Assembly (NCBI GenBank): GCA_937914945.1
Contig: CALGJF010000047.1
Span: 1-54,523 of the forward strand
DNA length: 54,523 nucleotides
Reading direction: 5' to 3'
Source: an uncultured Bacteroidales bacterium
GTDB lineage: Bacteria; Bacteroidota; Bacteroidia; Bacteroidales; Bacteroidaceae
Numbering within the stretch: the stretch's first letter is position 1; each line of letters starts with the position of its first letter. Shown piece by piece: positions 1-8,399 of this stretch. Position numbers and translations under genes: made by a program. Under the pieces are notes generated by a model. The model was given only the letters and a program-made list of their open reading frames with translations, was not told the DNA's origin and did not search any database.

Positions 1-2
1 CT

Positions 3-212
3 CTTGACGAGGTTTTTCATACAATGGCGGCTGCCACCATAGGCTACCATGGCAAGCGTGTGGTGCTTTACAATGTCGATGGTTTCTGGGATGGGATGGT
101 GGCTCTTTTGCAGCAGATGTCGGCAATGGCATTTGTGCGCGGAAACTTAGATAAATATCTTGTTGTGGCAAACGGCATAGAAGAACTTAAAAACCTTATA
201 GAAGAGGCATAG
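3..212 (+). CDS. LOG-family (TIGR00730-like) protein, C-terminal fragment
   Basis: This is the end of a gene whose start lies before the window; the frame is open from base 3. The visible 69 residues begin LDEVFHTM and continue with IGYHGKRVVLYNVDGFWD, then a C-terminal helix ending EELKNLIEEA. This matches the C-terminal third of LOG-family proteins (Rossmann-fold, 'lysine decarboxylase-like'), where the PGGxGTxxE motif lies just upstream, here outside the window. Family members are phosphoribohydrolases that release cytokinin-type bases or act on nucleoside monophosphates; the substrate here is unknown. The next gene starts 4 bases downstream, so the two are probably co-transcribed. Confidence 0.75.
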   Translation, partial: LDEVFHTMAAATIGYHGKRVVLYNVDGFWDGMVALLQQMSAMAFVRGNLDKYLVVANGIEELKNLIEEA

Positions 213-216
213 CGGT

Positions 217-1143
217 ATGGGAAGAATCATAGGAATCGGCGAAACGGTTTACGATATACTCTTTAAGAATGGCGCTCCCGTGGGCGGGGTGCCGGGTGGT
301 TCGGTATATAACAGCATAATATCCATTGGGCGCATGGGGCTGCCTGCTGCGTTCATTAGCGAGGTGGGCAACGATAAATTGGGCGAAATCATCACCGCTC
401 ATTTGCGGGATAGCGGGGTAGATACTTCGGCCCTCTGCTGTTTCTCTGATGGAAAATCGCCCCTCTCGCTTGCTTTCCTCGACGAGCATGGCGATGCCGA
501 TTATATCTTCTACAAAGATTATCCTGCCAACCGCCTTGCCGTGGAGTTTCCGCAGGTGGGGCGGGGCGACATTGTGCTGTGTGGCTCATACTTTGTACTC
601 AACCCTGTGCTTCGCAGCAAGGTAAAGCCCTTTTTGCAACGTGCCCATGAGCAGGGTGCGACAATATATTACGATATAAATTTTCGTAAAAACCATGTTG
701 CCGAGCGCGAACAGTTGCTCCCCACTATTATTGAAAATATGGAGTTTGCGACTATTGTACGCGGCTCGGCCGATGATTTCCGCTACCTCTTCGGCAATAC
801 CGATGGTACCGATATTTATATGTCGCGCATAGCCCCGCACTGCAAGAATTTCATATTCACAAGCGGTGGCGGGCCTGTAACACTTTTCACCCCCTCGTTC
901 ACAGCGCAGTATGCGGTAAAAGAGGTGGAGGTGCGCAGCACAGTGGGTGCAGGCGACAATTTCAATGCCGGTGTCGTTTATGGTTTGTGGCGTTCGTCGG
1001 TTACCCGCGACAACATTGCTGCACTTTCCCGCACGGCATGGGATTCCATTATGGAATGCGGCCTTGCTTTCAGTGCCCATGCATGCACGCTCTATGATAA
1101 TTACATAGACAAGGAGTGGGCAATGCGGTTTGGGAAGGATTGA
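217..1143 (+). CDS. PfkB-family carbohydrate kinase
   Basis: A 308-residue cytoplasmic sugar kinase of the ribokinase/PfkB family, predicted to phosphorylate a sugar with ATP. The N-terminal GIGETVYDILF and the early GGVPGGSVYNS are the family's substrate-side glycine motif. Near residue 245 the second PfkB signature appears as STVGAGDNFNAG, which holds the anion hole and the catalytic Asp. Length is usual for fructokinase-like members. It follows the LOG gene by 4 bases and abuts the stop of the convergent sigma-factor gene with no spacer. The substrate cannot be named from the sequence; fructose is a common one in Bacteroidales but this is a guess. Confidence 0.85.
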   Translation: MGRIIGIGETVYDILFKNGAPVGGVPGGSVYNSIISIGRMGLPAAFISEVGNDKLGEIITAHLRDSGVDTSALCCFSDGKSPLSLAFLDEHGDADYIFYKDYPANRLAVEFPQVGRGDIVLCGSYFVLNPVLRSKVKPFLQRAHEQGATIYYDINFRKNHVAEREQLLPTIIENMEFATIVRGSADDFRYLFGNTDGTDIYMSRIAPHCKNFIFTSGGGPVTLFTPSFTAQYAVKEVEVRSTVGAGDNFNAGVVYGLWRSSVTRDNIAALSRTAWDSIMECGLAFSAHACTLYDNYIDKEWAMRFGKD

Positions 1144-1647
1144 CTATATAAAATCTTTCAGTTCTTCTTGAAGAATGCGTCGAGAGAAAAATATGCGGCT
1201 TTTAACCGTGCCTAACGGTAATGCCAATTTGTCTGCAATTTCGCGATATTTGTATCCTTTTATATGCATGACAAATGGTATGCGCATTTCGTTGGATAGC
1301 GAATTTATGGCCTTTTTGATTTCTTTCAGGTCGTAATCATTTTCGGCAATATAGTCTTCGCTCTCTTTTGCTTGATTTAGTTGGAAAAGGTTTTCGCTGG
1401 AATCTACAAAGGTCTGTTCGCGAGTTACTTTGCGGTAATTATTTATAAAAATATTACGCATGATTGTAAATAACCAGCCTTTGAAATTCGTGTCGGGCTC
1501 GTACTTGTCGCTATTGACAAGTGCTTTGAGCGATGTTTCTTGAAGCAGGTCGTTGGCTTCCTCCTTGTCGTTGGTGAGCTTGTAAGCAAATCGTTGCAAT
1601 TCGGATTGAGCCTCTAAAAGCTCTCTTTTGAAATTGACCGTATTCAT
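1144..1647 (-). CDS. ECF-type RNA polymerase sigma factor
   Basis: A 167-residue sigma-70 family protein of the extracytoplasmic-function type. Region 2 is visible as FAYKLTNDKEEANDLLQETS followed by FKGWLFTIMRNIFINNYRK. Region 4 is near the C-terminus (YKYREIADKLALPLGTVKSR), the HTH that reads the -35 element. Region 3 is absent, as expected for group 4. The start is set at MNTVNFKRELLEAQ; a 16-residue upstream extension to base 1695 lacks family similarity. No membrane anti-sigma gene lies beside it, so it may be one of the stand-alone ECF factors common in Bacteroidetes. Its regulon is unknown. Confidence 0.85.
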   Translation of the reverse strand: MNTVNFKRELLEAQSELQRFAYKLTNDKEEANDLLQETSLKALVNSDKYEPDTNFKGWLFTIMRNIFINNYRKVTREQTFVDSSENLFQLNQAKESEDYIAENDYDLKEIKKAINSLSNEMRIPFVMHIKGYKYREIADKLALPLGTVKSRIFFSRRILQEELKDFI

Positions 1648-1943
1648 ATACCTTATGTTATATAATGCTTGATGTGGTCCTGTAACGAACCTCAAAGCAG
1701 TTGCACACTAAGCTTCGTATGGAAGCAAAACGTCGTTTACTAAATTTCTTTCCCATTTTTTTTGTTCATTTTATTGTATAAATTAAGAATATTATTGTAT
1801 TTTTGTAGTAAAATATTGTTCTTTTAAGAATGATAAATCTCATAAGCAGTGCAAATATAAGAATAACGTGGAATATATCAAGATAAATAAGAATTAAAAA
1901 ACTTAAAATTCTTAATATTTATAAACATTCTAAATAATATAAT
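1648..1943. other. AT-rich divergent intergenic region
   Basis: A 296-bp strongly AT-rich spacer between the ECF sigma factor (minus) and the S24 repressor (plus). A TATTTTTG at 1798-1805 on the plus strand fits the Bacteroidota -7 consensus TAnnTTTG, but no good -33 TTTG lies 19-20 bases upstream and the leader would be about 130 bases, so it is weak. No reading frame or structured RNA was recognised. Confidence 0.4.
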
Positions 1944-2633
1944 ATGCAAATGGGTGTGCAGCAACGACTTATATCTTTTATAGAGTATAAGAATTTAAGC
2001 AAGAATGCTTTTGAATCTAAATGTGGGCTATCTAAAAGGTATGTAAGCAATCTAAAAGGTGTTCCCGGGCGACTTGTAATTAAGAAAATATGTGACGCTT
2101 TTCCGGAGTTAAATATTTCGTGGCTTATCAGCGGTGAGGGCGAGATGATAATAGCGGATAAAAAATATAATAAAGATTCGGAAGAACCTGTTTTTGTAGA
2201 TGCCGAATCAATTGATATAGAAAATGCGCGCGCCCCCATTCTTCCAACGATTATAGCCAACCGTTCCGATATTGATATACTCGACTATATTCGCAAAAAT
2301 GCCAATGAAGTAGAGCGTTCTCGTTTAATAGTGTTGGATACTCCTATCGATTTGTGGCATATGGTGCGCGATGAATCGCTAATGCCTGCTTTCCGCATAG
2401 GTGATAAGGTTGCATTGCTGGCATACCAAAAGGGCGAGGAAAAGATAATACCCGGGAAGCTATACGCAATAGATACGTACTGTAACGGGCTTATCCTGCG
2501 AAAACTTTATCCTCATGAGAATGGCTACATCGCGCGTTCATTTAACGAGGTAGCCTACCCGGAATTTCATATAGCCGATTCGGACATTATACGAATATAC
2601 AGGGTGGTTTTTATGGGGCGCAGTATCGTTTGA
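1944..2633 (+). CDS. HTH/S24-type (LexA/cI-like) transcriptional regulator
   Basis: A 229-residue protein with an N-terminal helix-turn-helix (about residues 5-65, SKNAFESKCGLSKRYVSNLK) and a C-terminal S24 peptidase-like domain. The S24 nucleophile is probably Ser145 in VRDESLMPAFRIGDKV and the general base Lys187 in LILRKLYPH, the usual Ser-Lys dyad spacing. Such proteins repress genes until self-cleavage, or act as non-cleaved repressors; the Ala-Gly cleavage site cannot be placed with confidence. Translation could start at Met1 or Met3. It is a lone gene between the sigma factor and the metal-efflux operon. A nested dyad directly downstream (2637-2682) is a possible operator for it or for a metal sensor. 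Confidence 0.8.
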   Translation: MQMGVQQRLISFIEYKNLSKNAFESKCGLSKRYVSNLKGVPGRLVIKKICDAFPELNISWLISGEGEMIIADKKYNKDSEEPVFVDAESIDIENARAPILPTIIANRSDIDILDYIRKNANEVERSRLIVLDTPIDLWHMVRDESLMPAFRIGDKVALLAYQKGEEKIIPGKLYAIDTYCNGLILRKLYPHENGYIARSFNEVAYPEFHIADSDIIRIYRVVFMGRSIV

Positions 2634-2636
2634 CGA

Positions 2637-2682
2637 TTTTGCAGTTGCAGGCATCTATATTTTCTGCAACCTATTTGCAAAA
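2637..2682. promoter_or_regulatory. Nested inverted repeat upstream of the RND operon
   Basis: Inner arms GTTGCAG (2644-2650) and CTGCAAC (2664-2670) flank 13 bases. Outer arms TTTTGCA (2637-2643) and TGCAAAA (2676-2682) enclose them. It ends 9 bases before a TATTTTTG -7 element, so it covers the expected -33 region of the efflux operon promoter. It could be a repressor operator. It could also act as a weak 3' hairpin of the preceding gene, but there is no U-tract. Confidence 0.45.
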
Positions 2683-2691
2683 GGTATATAT

Positions 2692-2699
2692 TATTTTTG
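2692..2699 (+). promoter_or_regulatory. Candidate -7 element, RND efflux operon
   Basis: TATTTTTG matches the Bacteroidota -7 consensus TAnnTTTG. No clean -33 TTTG is present at the standard spacing, which suggests activator dependence or weak basal use. It predicts a leader of about 60 bases before the ATG at 2766. Confidence 0.4.
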
Positions 2700-2765
2700 C
2701 ATTGTAATTTGGACTTGGTCCGGGTTGCAATGCTTTTTTATTTACACAGCAATATATATTCGATT

Positions 2766-4334
2766 ATGAAAAACATACTCTTTGCGGTAGCGCTGCTTGC
2801 CCTTTTAGGTTGTGCCGGGCACAGCCACAAAAACGATGCACACGAGCACGAACATCCTGTGCTCAATGCTACAAAATATAGTTCATCTATAGAACTTTTT
2901 GTGCAGTACGACGAATTAGTGGCAGGGCACAAGGCCTCGGTTGTGGCATATGTTACCGAATTGCCATCGTTCAAGCCTTTTGATGGCGGAGCAATAGGCG
3001 TTGCGCTAAAAGCGGGTGGGAACAACATTGCTATTACGGTAGAGCCTCAAAGCAAGGGTGTCTATGGTTTTACACTATCGCCCACCGAGGCTGCCGTAGG
3101 CAATCTCGTCTTTACCATCGATGGGCAGGAGTACCCTGTTCATGTGCATATAGAGTGCGGGCATGACCACGAAGATGGGCATGCTCACTCGCATGGCGAT
3201 ACCCACAATCACGGTGAGGCTCATAAGGAACATTCGCATGGCGAGAACGGGCACACTGCCCATGCTGGCCATGCTCACAACCACGATGTAGCCGCCCATT
3301 CTCATGAGAACAATATATCATTCAGCAAGGAACAGAGTTGGAAGATTGATTTTGCAACAGCACCAGCCACTACAAGTACTTTTGCAGGTGCGGTGAAAGT
3401 GGCTGCACAGGTAACAGCCACTCCCGATAATTTCACAACCCTTGTGGCGTCGGCAAGCGGTAAGGTACAGTTTGCCGGCAATGTGGTTGCGGGCAAAGCG
3501 GTGCGTGCCGGTGAGCCGCTGTTTCTGTTGCTGGGTGGCAATGTTACCGATAACGATGCGGCCGTTAAATTTGCTGCTGCCGAGAGCAATTACTCTGTGG
3601 CAAAAAGTGATTTTGAGCGTAAGGCGGCCCTTTATAAAGAGAATATTGTTTCTCGTCGCGATTATGAGGCCGCAGAGGCCGCCTATAAACAAGCCGCTGC
3701 CGTCTATGAGAGTATGAAACGCAGCTACTCGGCAGGCGAGGTTTCGATAAAATCCTCTATTGCCGGTTATGTGGCCTCTATGCTTGTAGCCAATGGCGAC
3801 TATGTGCAGGCGGGTACTCCGCTTGCGGTTATACAGCGCGACGGCGATATGAATATCTCGGCCGAACTGCCTGTGCGTTATGCACAGATGCTTAAAAATG
3901 TGGCAACCATAAATATAGAATTGCCATGTGGCAAGGCGTATGCCATGAACGAGATTGGGGCACGCCTCACAGCTGTGGGTTCGTCGGTAAACAATTGTGC
4001 AATGGTGCCTGTTACCGTAACCGCCCGCCACACAGGCGATGTGCTTGCGGGCAGCATCGTTACCTTGCACTTGGCTGCCGAGGGCGATATTCCCCACGTT
4101 GTTGTGCCCCGCACCGCGTTGGTCGAGGAGATGGGTAATTTCTTCGTTTTTGTGCAGCACACCCCTGTTTCGTTTGAAAAACGCGAAGTGGAGGTAGGTG
4201 CCACCGATGGTGTGCATGTGCAGTTGCTCAAGGGAGTAAAGGCCGGCGAGCGTGTGGTTACAAAGGGTGGTGTATCGCTTAAACTATCGCAAGGGGCAGC
4301 TGCGCTCGATCCCCATGCAGGGCATGTTCATTAA
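2766..4334 (+). CDS. RND efflux periplasmic adaptor lipoprotein, His-rich (CusB/CzcB type)
   Basis: A 522-residue membrane-fusion protein that links an inner-membrane RND pump to an outer-membrane channel. The start MKNILFAVALLALLGC gives a lipoprotein signal with Cys16; the open frame extends 23 codons upstream to a TTG without similarity. Residues 126-180 carry 19 histidines, and the protein ends LDPHAGHVH, both consistent with periplasmic metal capture. The barrel-sandwich and helical hairpin follow at roughly 215-370 (KVQFAGNVVAGKAVRAGEPL, then a coiled hairpin, then IKSSIAGYVASMLVANGDYV), then beta-barrel domains. An additional folded domain of about 100 residues lies before the His-rich stretch. 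It is followed 13 bases later by the pump gene. Divalent or monovalent heavy-metal export is inferred, not shown. Confidence 0.88.
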   Translation: MKNILFAVALLALLGCAGHSHKNDAHEHEHPVLNATKYSSSIELFVQYDELVAGHKASVVAYVTELPSFKPFDGGAIGVALKAGGNNIAITVEPQSKGVYGFTLSPTEAAVGNLVFTIDGQEYPVHVHIECGHDHEDGHAHSHGDTHNHGEAHKEHSHGENGHTAHAGHAHNHDVAAHSHENNISFSKEQSWKIDFATAPATTSTFAGAVKVAAQVTATPDNFTTLVASASGKVQFAGNVVAGKAVRAGEPLFLLLGGNVTDNDAAVKFAAAESNYSVAKSDFERKAALYKENIVSRRDYEAAEAAYKQAAAVYESMKRSYSAGEVSIKSSIAGYVASMLVANGDYVQAGTPLAVIQRDGDMNISAELPVRYAQMLKNVATINIELPCGKAYAMNEIGARLTAVGSSVNNCAMVPVTVTARHTGDVLAGSIVTLHLAAEGDIPHVVVPRTALVEEMGNFFVFVQHTPVSFEKREVEVGATDGVHVQLLKGVKAGERVVTKGGVSLKLSQGAAALDPHAGHVH

Positions 4335-4347
4335 AACAGGGGAGACT

Positions 4348-7300
4348 ATGCTTAACAGAATAATAAAATTTTCGCTTAACAACAAGCTGCCGTTGCTGTT
4401 GGCCGTGGTGCTCACTGTTGTAGGTGGTATATATTCGGCGCGTAACATCGAGGTCGATGTTTTCCCCGACCTCACCATGCCCACCGTGGTTATCCTCACC
4501 GATGCTGCCGATATGGCACCCGAGGAGATAGAACGTCTTGTTACCTTCCCTATTGAAACGGCTGTGAACGGTGCCACCAACGTGCGCCGTGTGCGCTCAT
4601 CGTCGTCGCAGGGATTCTCCTTTGTGTGGGTGGAGTTTGATTGGGGCATGGATATATACAAAGCACGCCAAATCATCAGTGAGAAGATGGGTCTTTTATC
4701 GGGGCAGCTTCCCGATGGTATTGTGCCAATGCTTGCCCCGCAATCGAGCGTTATGGGTGAGATAATGTTCATAGGTATGCGTGCCCGCAGCACCTCAATG
4801 ATGGAGTTGCGCACCCTTGCCGAGTGGGTGGTTAAGCCTGCGATTCTTGCTACGGGCGGTGTTTCGCAGGTAACAATCATAGGTGGCGACTACAAGCAGT
4901 ATCAGGTGCTTGCCTGCCCTGTGAAGATGGATATGTATGGCGTTACAATGCCAGAACTCGAAGCCGCCGTAGCCGCAATGAGTGTGAACACGGGCGCAGG
5001 TGTGGTGCGCGACTTTGGTAACGAGTATAACTTGCGCAGCATGGGGCGCACCAACGATGTGAACGAGTTGGGCAGTACCCTTGTGAAGATGAACGGCGAT
5101 GCTCCCGTGCGTGTGGCCGATGTGGCCGATGTGGTGGTGGCACCCGCGGTAAGGCAGGGCTATGCGGCGCAGAACGGTGAGCCCTCTATAATTCTTTCAA
5201 TATCCAAGCAACCCGGTATAAACACGCTGAATGTAACGCAGAATATAGAACAAAATCTAACAAGTATAGCAAAATCGCTGCCTGCCGACGTGTCGCTCGA
5301 TACCTCGATATTCCGTCAGGCCGACTACATACAGGCATCGGTAAACAATGTAGGGCAGTCGCTCATTGAAGGTGCCGTGTGTGTTATCTTGGTGCTTTTC
5401 CTCTTCCTCACGAGCATGCGCACCACGGTAATATCCATTCTGGCTATTCCCTTGTCATTGCTTGGTACTATTATTGTGCTCTATCTTGTGGGTATGGATA
5501 TAAACACAATGACCCTGGGCGGTATGTGTATAGCAATAGGTTCGTTGGTGGATGATGCCATAATAGATGTTGAGAATGTATATAAACGCCTGCGACAAAA
5601 TCGTTTGTTGCCACAAAACGAGCGTCGTTCTGCATTCACTGTGGTATATGAGGCCTCGTCGGAGATTCGTGCATCAATCATACATGCCACGCTCATAATC
5701 ATAGTAACCTTTATGCCGCTCTTCTTTTTGAGCGGGCTCGAAGGGCGTATGCTCAAACCGCTCGGTATCGCATACATTGTGGCACTGCTTATGTCGCTGT
5801 TAGTGGCAATGACGGTTACTCCCCTGCTGTGCAAATTGATGCTTTCCGGCGATGGCTATCTGTGCAGGGTTGAAAAGAAAAATTGGGTTGATAAATGGTT
5901 GCTTACAAGCTATTCGCACTCGCTTGGCAAGGCTATTACCAATTCCAAAAAGATTATAGTGTCGCTGGCACTTTTGTTTGTGTTGTGCCTGCTTTTGTTT
6001 GCCGGCATGGGCCGCAGTTTCTTGCCCGAGTTTAATGAAAAGGCACTTACCATAGCTGCAGTGTCGCGCCCCGGTGTGTCGCTCGAAGAGTCCAATCGCA
6101 TAGGTGCGCTCATTGAAAAGGAGCTATTGCAGATACCCGAGGTTATAAGCACGGCTCGTCGCACAGGCCGTGGCGAGCTCGACGAGCACTCGCAAACATC
6201 CAACGGTGCCGAGATTGATGTCAATTTTGAACTTGGCGAGCGCAGCAAGGCCGATTTTCTGCACGATGTACGCAGCCGCCTTGCTGCAATCCCCGGGGTG
6301 GTTACGTCGGTGGGGCAGCCTCTGGAGCATCGCATAGACCACATGGTATCGGGCACACAGGCCGATTTGGCAATAAAAATCTTCGGCCCCGATTTAAGTA
6401 CCCTCTTCCGCACCGGTACCGAGATTAAATCCTTGCTCGCTGCTTTTCCACAAGTGGTGGATATAAATGTGGAGCAGCAGGTAGAAACACCGCAGTTGCA
6501 GATACGCGCCCGTCGCGACAGGCTTGCCTACTATGGCGTTACCATGGAGCAGTTCAATGGTTTCGTGCAGGCGGCTTTCCCGGGTAAGAAGTTAGGCGCA
6601 GTATATGAGGGTGAGCGCTCTTTTGACCTCATAATACGCCTCAACAAGGATTATACCGAGAGCATTGATGGTGTCAAGAATGCGCTCATAGATACCCCGC
6701 AAGGCAAGGTGGCACTTACCGAGGTTGCCGATGTGGTGTCGGTGGGTGGCCCGGGCAGCATCAGCCGCGAGAATGTGCAGCGCAAGGTGGTAGTGTCGGC
6801 AAATATCACAGGTGGCGACATTGCAGGCACGGTGGAACGCATAGAAAAATATCTTGAAAAGGAACTGCCACTTGCCGAGGGCTATCGCTTGGAGTATGGC
6901 GGGCAGTTCGAAAGTGCAGCATCGGCTTCGCGCACGCTGTGGCTCACAACGGCTGTTGCCGTGCTTGTGGTATTTGTGCTACTCTATGGCGAGTTCAAGA
7001 ATGCCACACTATCGCTCACAGTGCTCATCAATTTGCCGCTTGCACTCATTGGTGGTATCATTGCCACATATATATCATCGGGTGTAATGAGTATTCCTGC
7101 AATCATAGGTCTTATCACGCTGTTTGGTATTGCTACGCGCAATGGTATTCTGCTTGTGTCGCGTTACCAGCATCTGCGTGCTGCGGGTATGGGGCTCGAT
7201 GAGGCTGTGCTGTCAGGCTCGGCCGACCGTCTTACCCCTATTCTCATGACCGCCTTTACATCGGCGCTTGCGCTCATTCCCATGATTCTTGCGGGCGACA

Positions 7301-7428
7301 AGAGTGGTAATGAGATTCAGAGCCCTATGGCTGTGGTGGTGCTTGGCGGCCTTTTGTCATCCACCTTCCTCAATGTATATGTTATACCCATTGTCTATCG
7401 TTGGGTGGTGCGCAAAGGTTGGGCGTAG
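4348..7428 (+). CDS. Heavy-metal type RND efflux permease (CzcA/CusA family)
   Basis: A 1026-residue inner-membrane RND pump, full length for the HME subfamily. The start MLNRIIKFSLNNKLPLLLAV is the usual N-terminus with the first membrane helix; VDVFPDLTMPTVV and APEEIERLVTFPIE follow. The TM4 proton-relay signature appears as GSLVDDAIIDVENVYKRLR, with the Asp/Asp/Glu pattern of CzcA-like pumps. The duplicated second half repeats the porter and membrane domains and ends after a final helix with IPIVYRWVVRKGW. It is co-transcribed with the His-rich adaptor. No outer-membrane channel is in this operon, but a TolC-type gene lies at 9461. Metal specificity cannot be read safely. It is convergent with the kinase gene 5 bases away. 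Confidence 0.9.
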   Translation: MLNRIIKFSLNNKLPLLLAVVLTVVGGIYSARNIEVDVFPDLTMPTVVILTDAADMAPEEIERLVTFPIETAVNGATNVRRVRSSSSQGFSFVWVEFDWGMDIYKARQIISEKMGLLSGQLPDGIVPMLAPQSSVMGEIMFIGMRARSTSMMELRTLAEWVVKPAILATGGVSQVTIIGGDYKQYQVLACPVKMDMYGVTMPELEAAVAAMSVNTGAGVVRDFGNEYNLRSMGRTNDVNELGSTLVKMNGDAPVRVADVADVVVAPAVRQGYAAQNGEPSIILSISKQPGINTLNVTQNIEQNLTSIAKSLPADVSLDTSIFRQADYIQASVNNVGQSLIEGAVCVILVLFLFLTSMRTTVISILAIPLSLLGTIIVLYLVGMDINTMTLGGMCIAIGSLVDDAIIDVENVYKRLRQNRLLPQNERRSAFTVVYEASSEIRASIIHATLIIIVTFMPLFFLSGLEGRMLKPLGIAYIVALLMSLLVAMTVTPLLCKLMLSGDGYLCRVEKKNWVDKWLLTSYSHSLGKAITNSKKIIVSLALLFVLCLLLFAGMGRSFLPEFNEKALTIAAVSRPGVSLEESNRIGALIEKELLQIPEVISTARRTGRGELDEHSQTSNGAEIDVNFELGERSKADFLHDVRSRLAAIPGVVTSVGQPLEHRIDHMVSGTQADLAIKIFGPDLSTLFRTGTEIKSLLAAFPQVVDINVEQQVETPQLQIRARRDRLAYYGVTMEQFNGFVQAAFPGKKLGAVYEGERSFDLIIRLNKDYTESIDGVKNALIDTPQGKVALTEVADVVSVGGPGSISRENVQRKVVVSANITGGDIAGTVERIEKYLEKELPLAEGYRLEYGGQFESAASASRTLWLTTAVAVLVVFVLLYGEFKNATLSLTVLINLPLALIGGIIATYISSGVMSIPAIIGLITLFGIATRNGILLVSRYQHLRAAGMGLDEAVLSGSADRLTPILMTAFTSALALIPMILAGDKSGNEIQSPMAVVVLGGLLSSTFLNVYVIPIVYRWVVRKGWA

Positions 7429-7433
7429 TATCC

Positions 7434-8399
7434 TTAAAATTGCAGAATAAATATTGTGTTTCCTGCGCGGGTTGAGAGAACTTTCAAATCTCCACCGTGC
7501 AGGAACATTATTTGCCGCGAGAGTGGTAACCCTATACCTGTACCGCCTGTTTTGGTAGAGTAGAAAGGCTCGAATATATGCTCTATGTGCTCCTCGGCTA
7601 TTCCGGGGCCGTTGTCCTTAACGGTGATATACCCCTTTCCCTCTGACGATGAGGCGAGTATCTCAATCTTGCCATTCTGCTGCCCTTGGAGCGCGTGGAA
7701 ACTATTGTGCAGCAGGTTCACAAGTACCAAAATAAGTTGGTTGGCATCGGCTTTTATCACAAGCTCTTGCGGCGCTGTGAATTGCAGGCTGCACTTTCCC
7801 TTTTCGTCGCATAGCAGATGGGCGAGTCTCTTGAACAGCGCACTGATATTTACATCAGCTATTTTGGGTGCCGGTATATTGGAGAGGCGGTGGAATGCGT
7901 TCACAAAATCGTTCACAGCCACTGCCTGGCTGTGGATTACCTGCATGTTTTTAGCTGTGCTTTCCTCTCTGTTATCGCAGTGCCCCGACAGTGATATTAT
8001 TGGAGCAAGCGAGTTGCGCAGTTCGTGCGACATTACTCTCATTATGCGTTCATTGTAGACAACCGTTTTCTCGAGCCTTTCGCGTTCGTGGCTGCATTTT
8101 TGCAGTGTGTAGTTCATCTTCTCGCTCAATCCTCCTATCAAAAGGTCGTTATTCCTAATAAAATAGGTGTTGTGCTCTTTGGCCGATATACAATCCATAA
8201 AATGGTGTGCCATTTTTATAGGATAGCGTATTAGTCTTATAATGAGCAGCAGGGCTGCGCCCATAGTAATATATGCAACTATGCTGAGGCGGTAGTCGCT
8301 GTTGTTTATGTGAAAGGCCGTTGCCGCGATACTGCCGCCAAGCAACAGCAGAATGGCGGCTATCCACATTATTGTATAGTGCTTGTTAATATAGCTCAT
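7434..8399 (-). CDS. Membrane sensor histidine kinase
   Basis: A 321-residue two-component kinase. Two membrane helices (about residues 10-30 and 38-56) enclose a very short periplasmic loop, so it probably senses the membrane or an internal signal. A short linker leads to the H-box MRVMSHELRNSLAPI with phospho-acceptor His125. The ATP-binding domain shows the N-box (LVNLLHNSFHAL), G1 box (VKDNGPGI), F box (FEPFYSTKTGG) and G2 box (TGIGLPLSRQI). Its start codon overlaps the end of the response-regulator gene by 14 bases, so the two are coupled. The pair lies divergent from a TolC/HlyD/ABC exporter, the likely target. Confidence 0.9.
   Translation of the reverse strand: MSYINKHYTIMWIAAILLLLGGSIAATAFHINNSDYRLSIVAYITMGAALLLIIRLIRYPIKMAHHFMDCISAKEHNTYFIRNNDLLIGGLSEKMNYTLQKCSHERERLEKTVVYNERIMRVMSHELRNSLAPIISLSGHCDNREESTAKNMQVIHSQAVAVNDFVNAFHRLSNIPAPKIADVNISALFKRLAHLLCDEKGKCSLQFTAPQELVIKADANQLILVLVNLLHNSFHALQGQQNGKIEILASSSEGKGYITVKDNGPGIAEEHIEHIFEPFYSTKTGGTGIGLPLSRQIMFLHGGDLKVLSTRAGNTIFILQF

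Noticed and set aside
3318..4217. A 299-codon minus-strand open frame over the RND adaptor gene
   Set aside because: Shadow of the adaptor; no domain, no plausible start, and the adaptor frame is well conserved.
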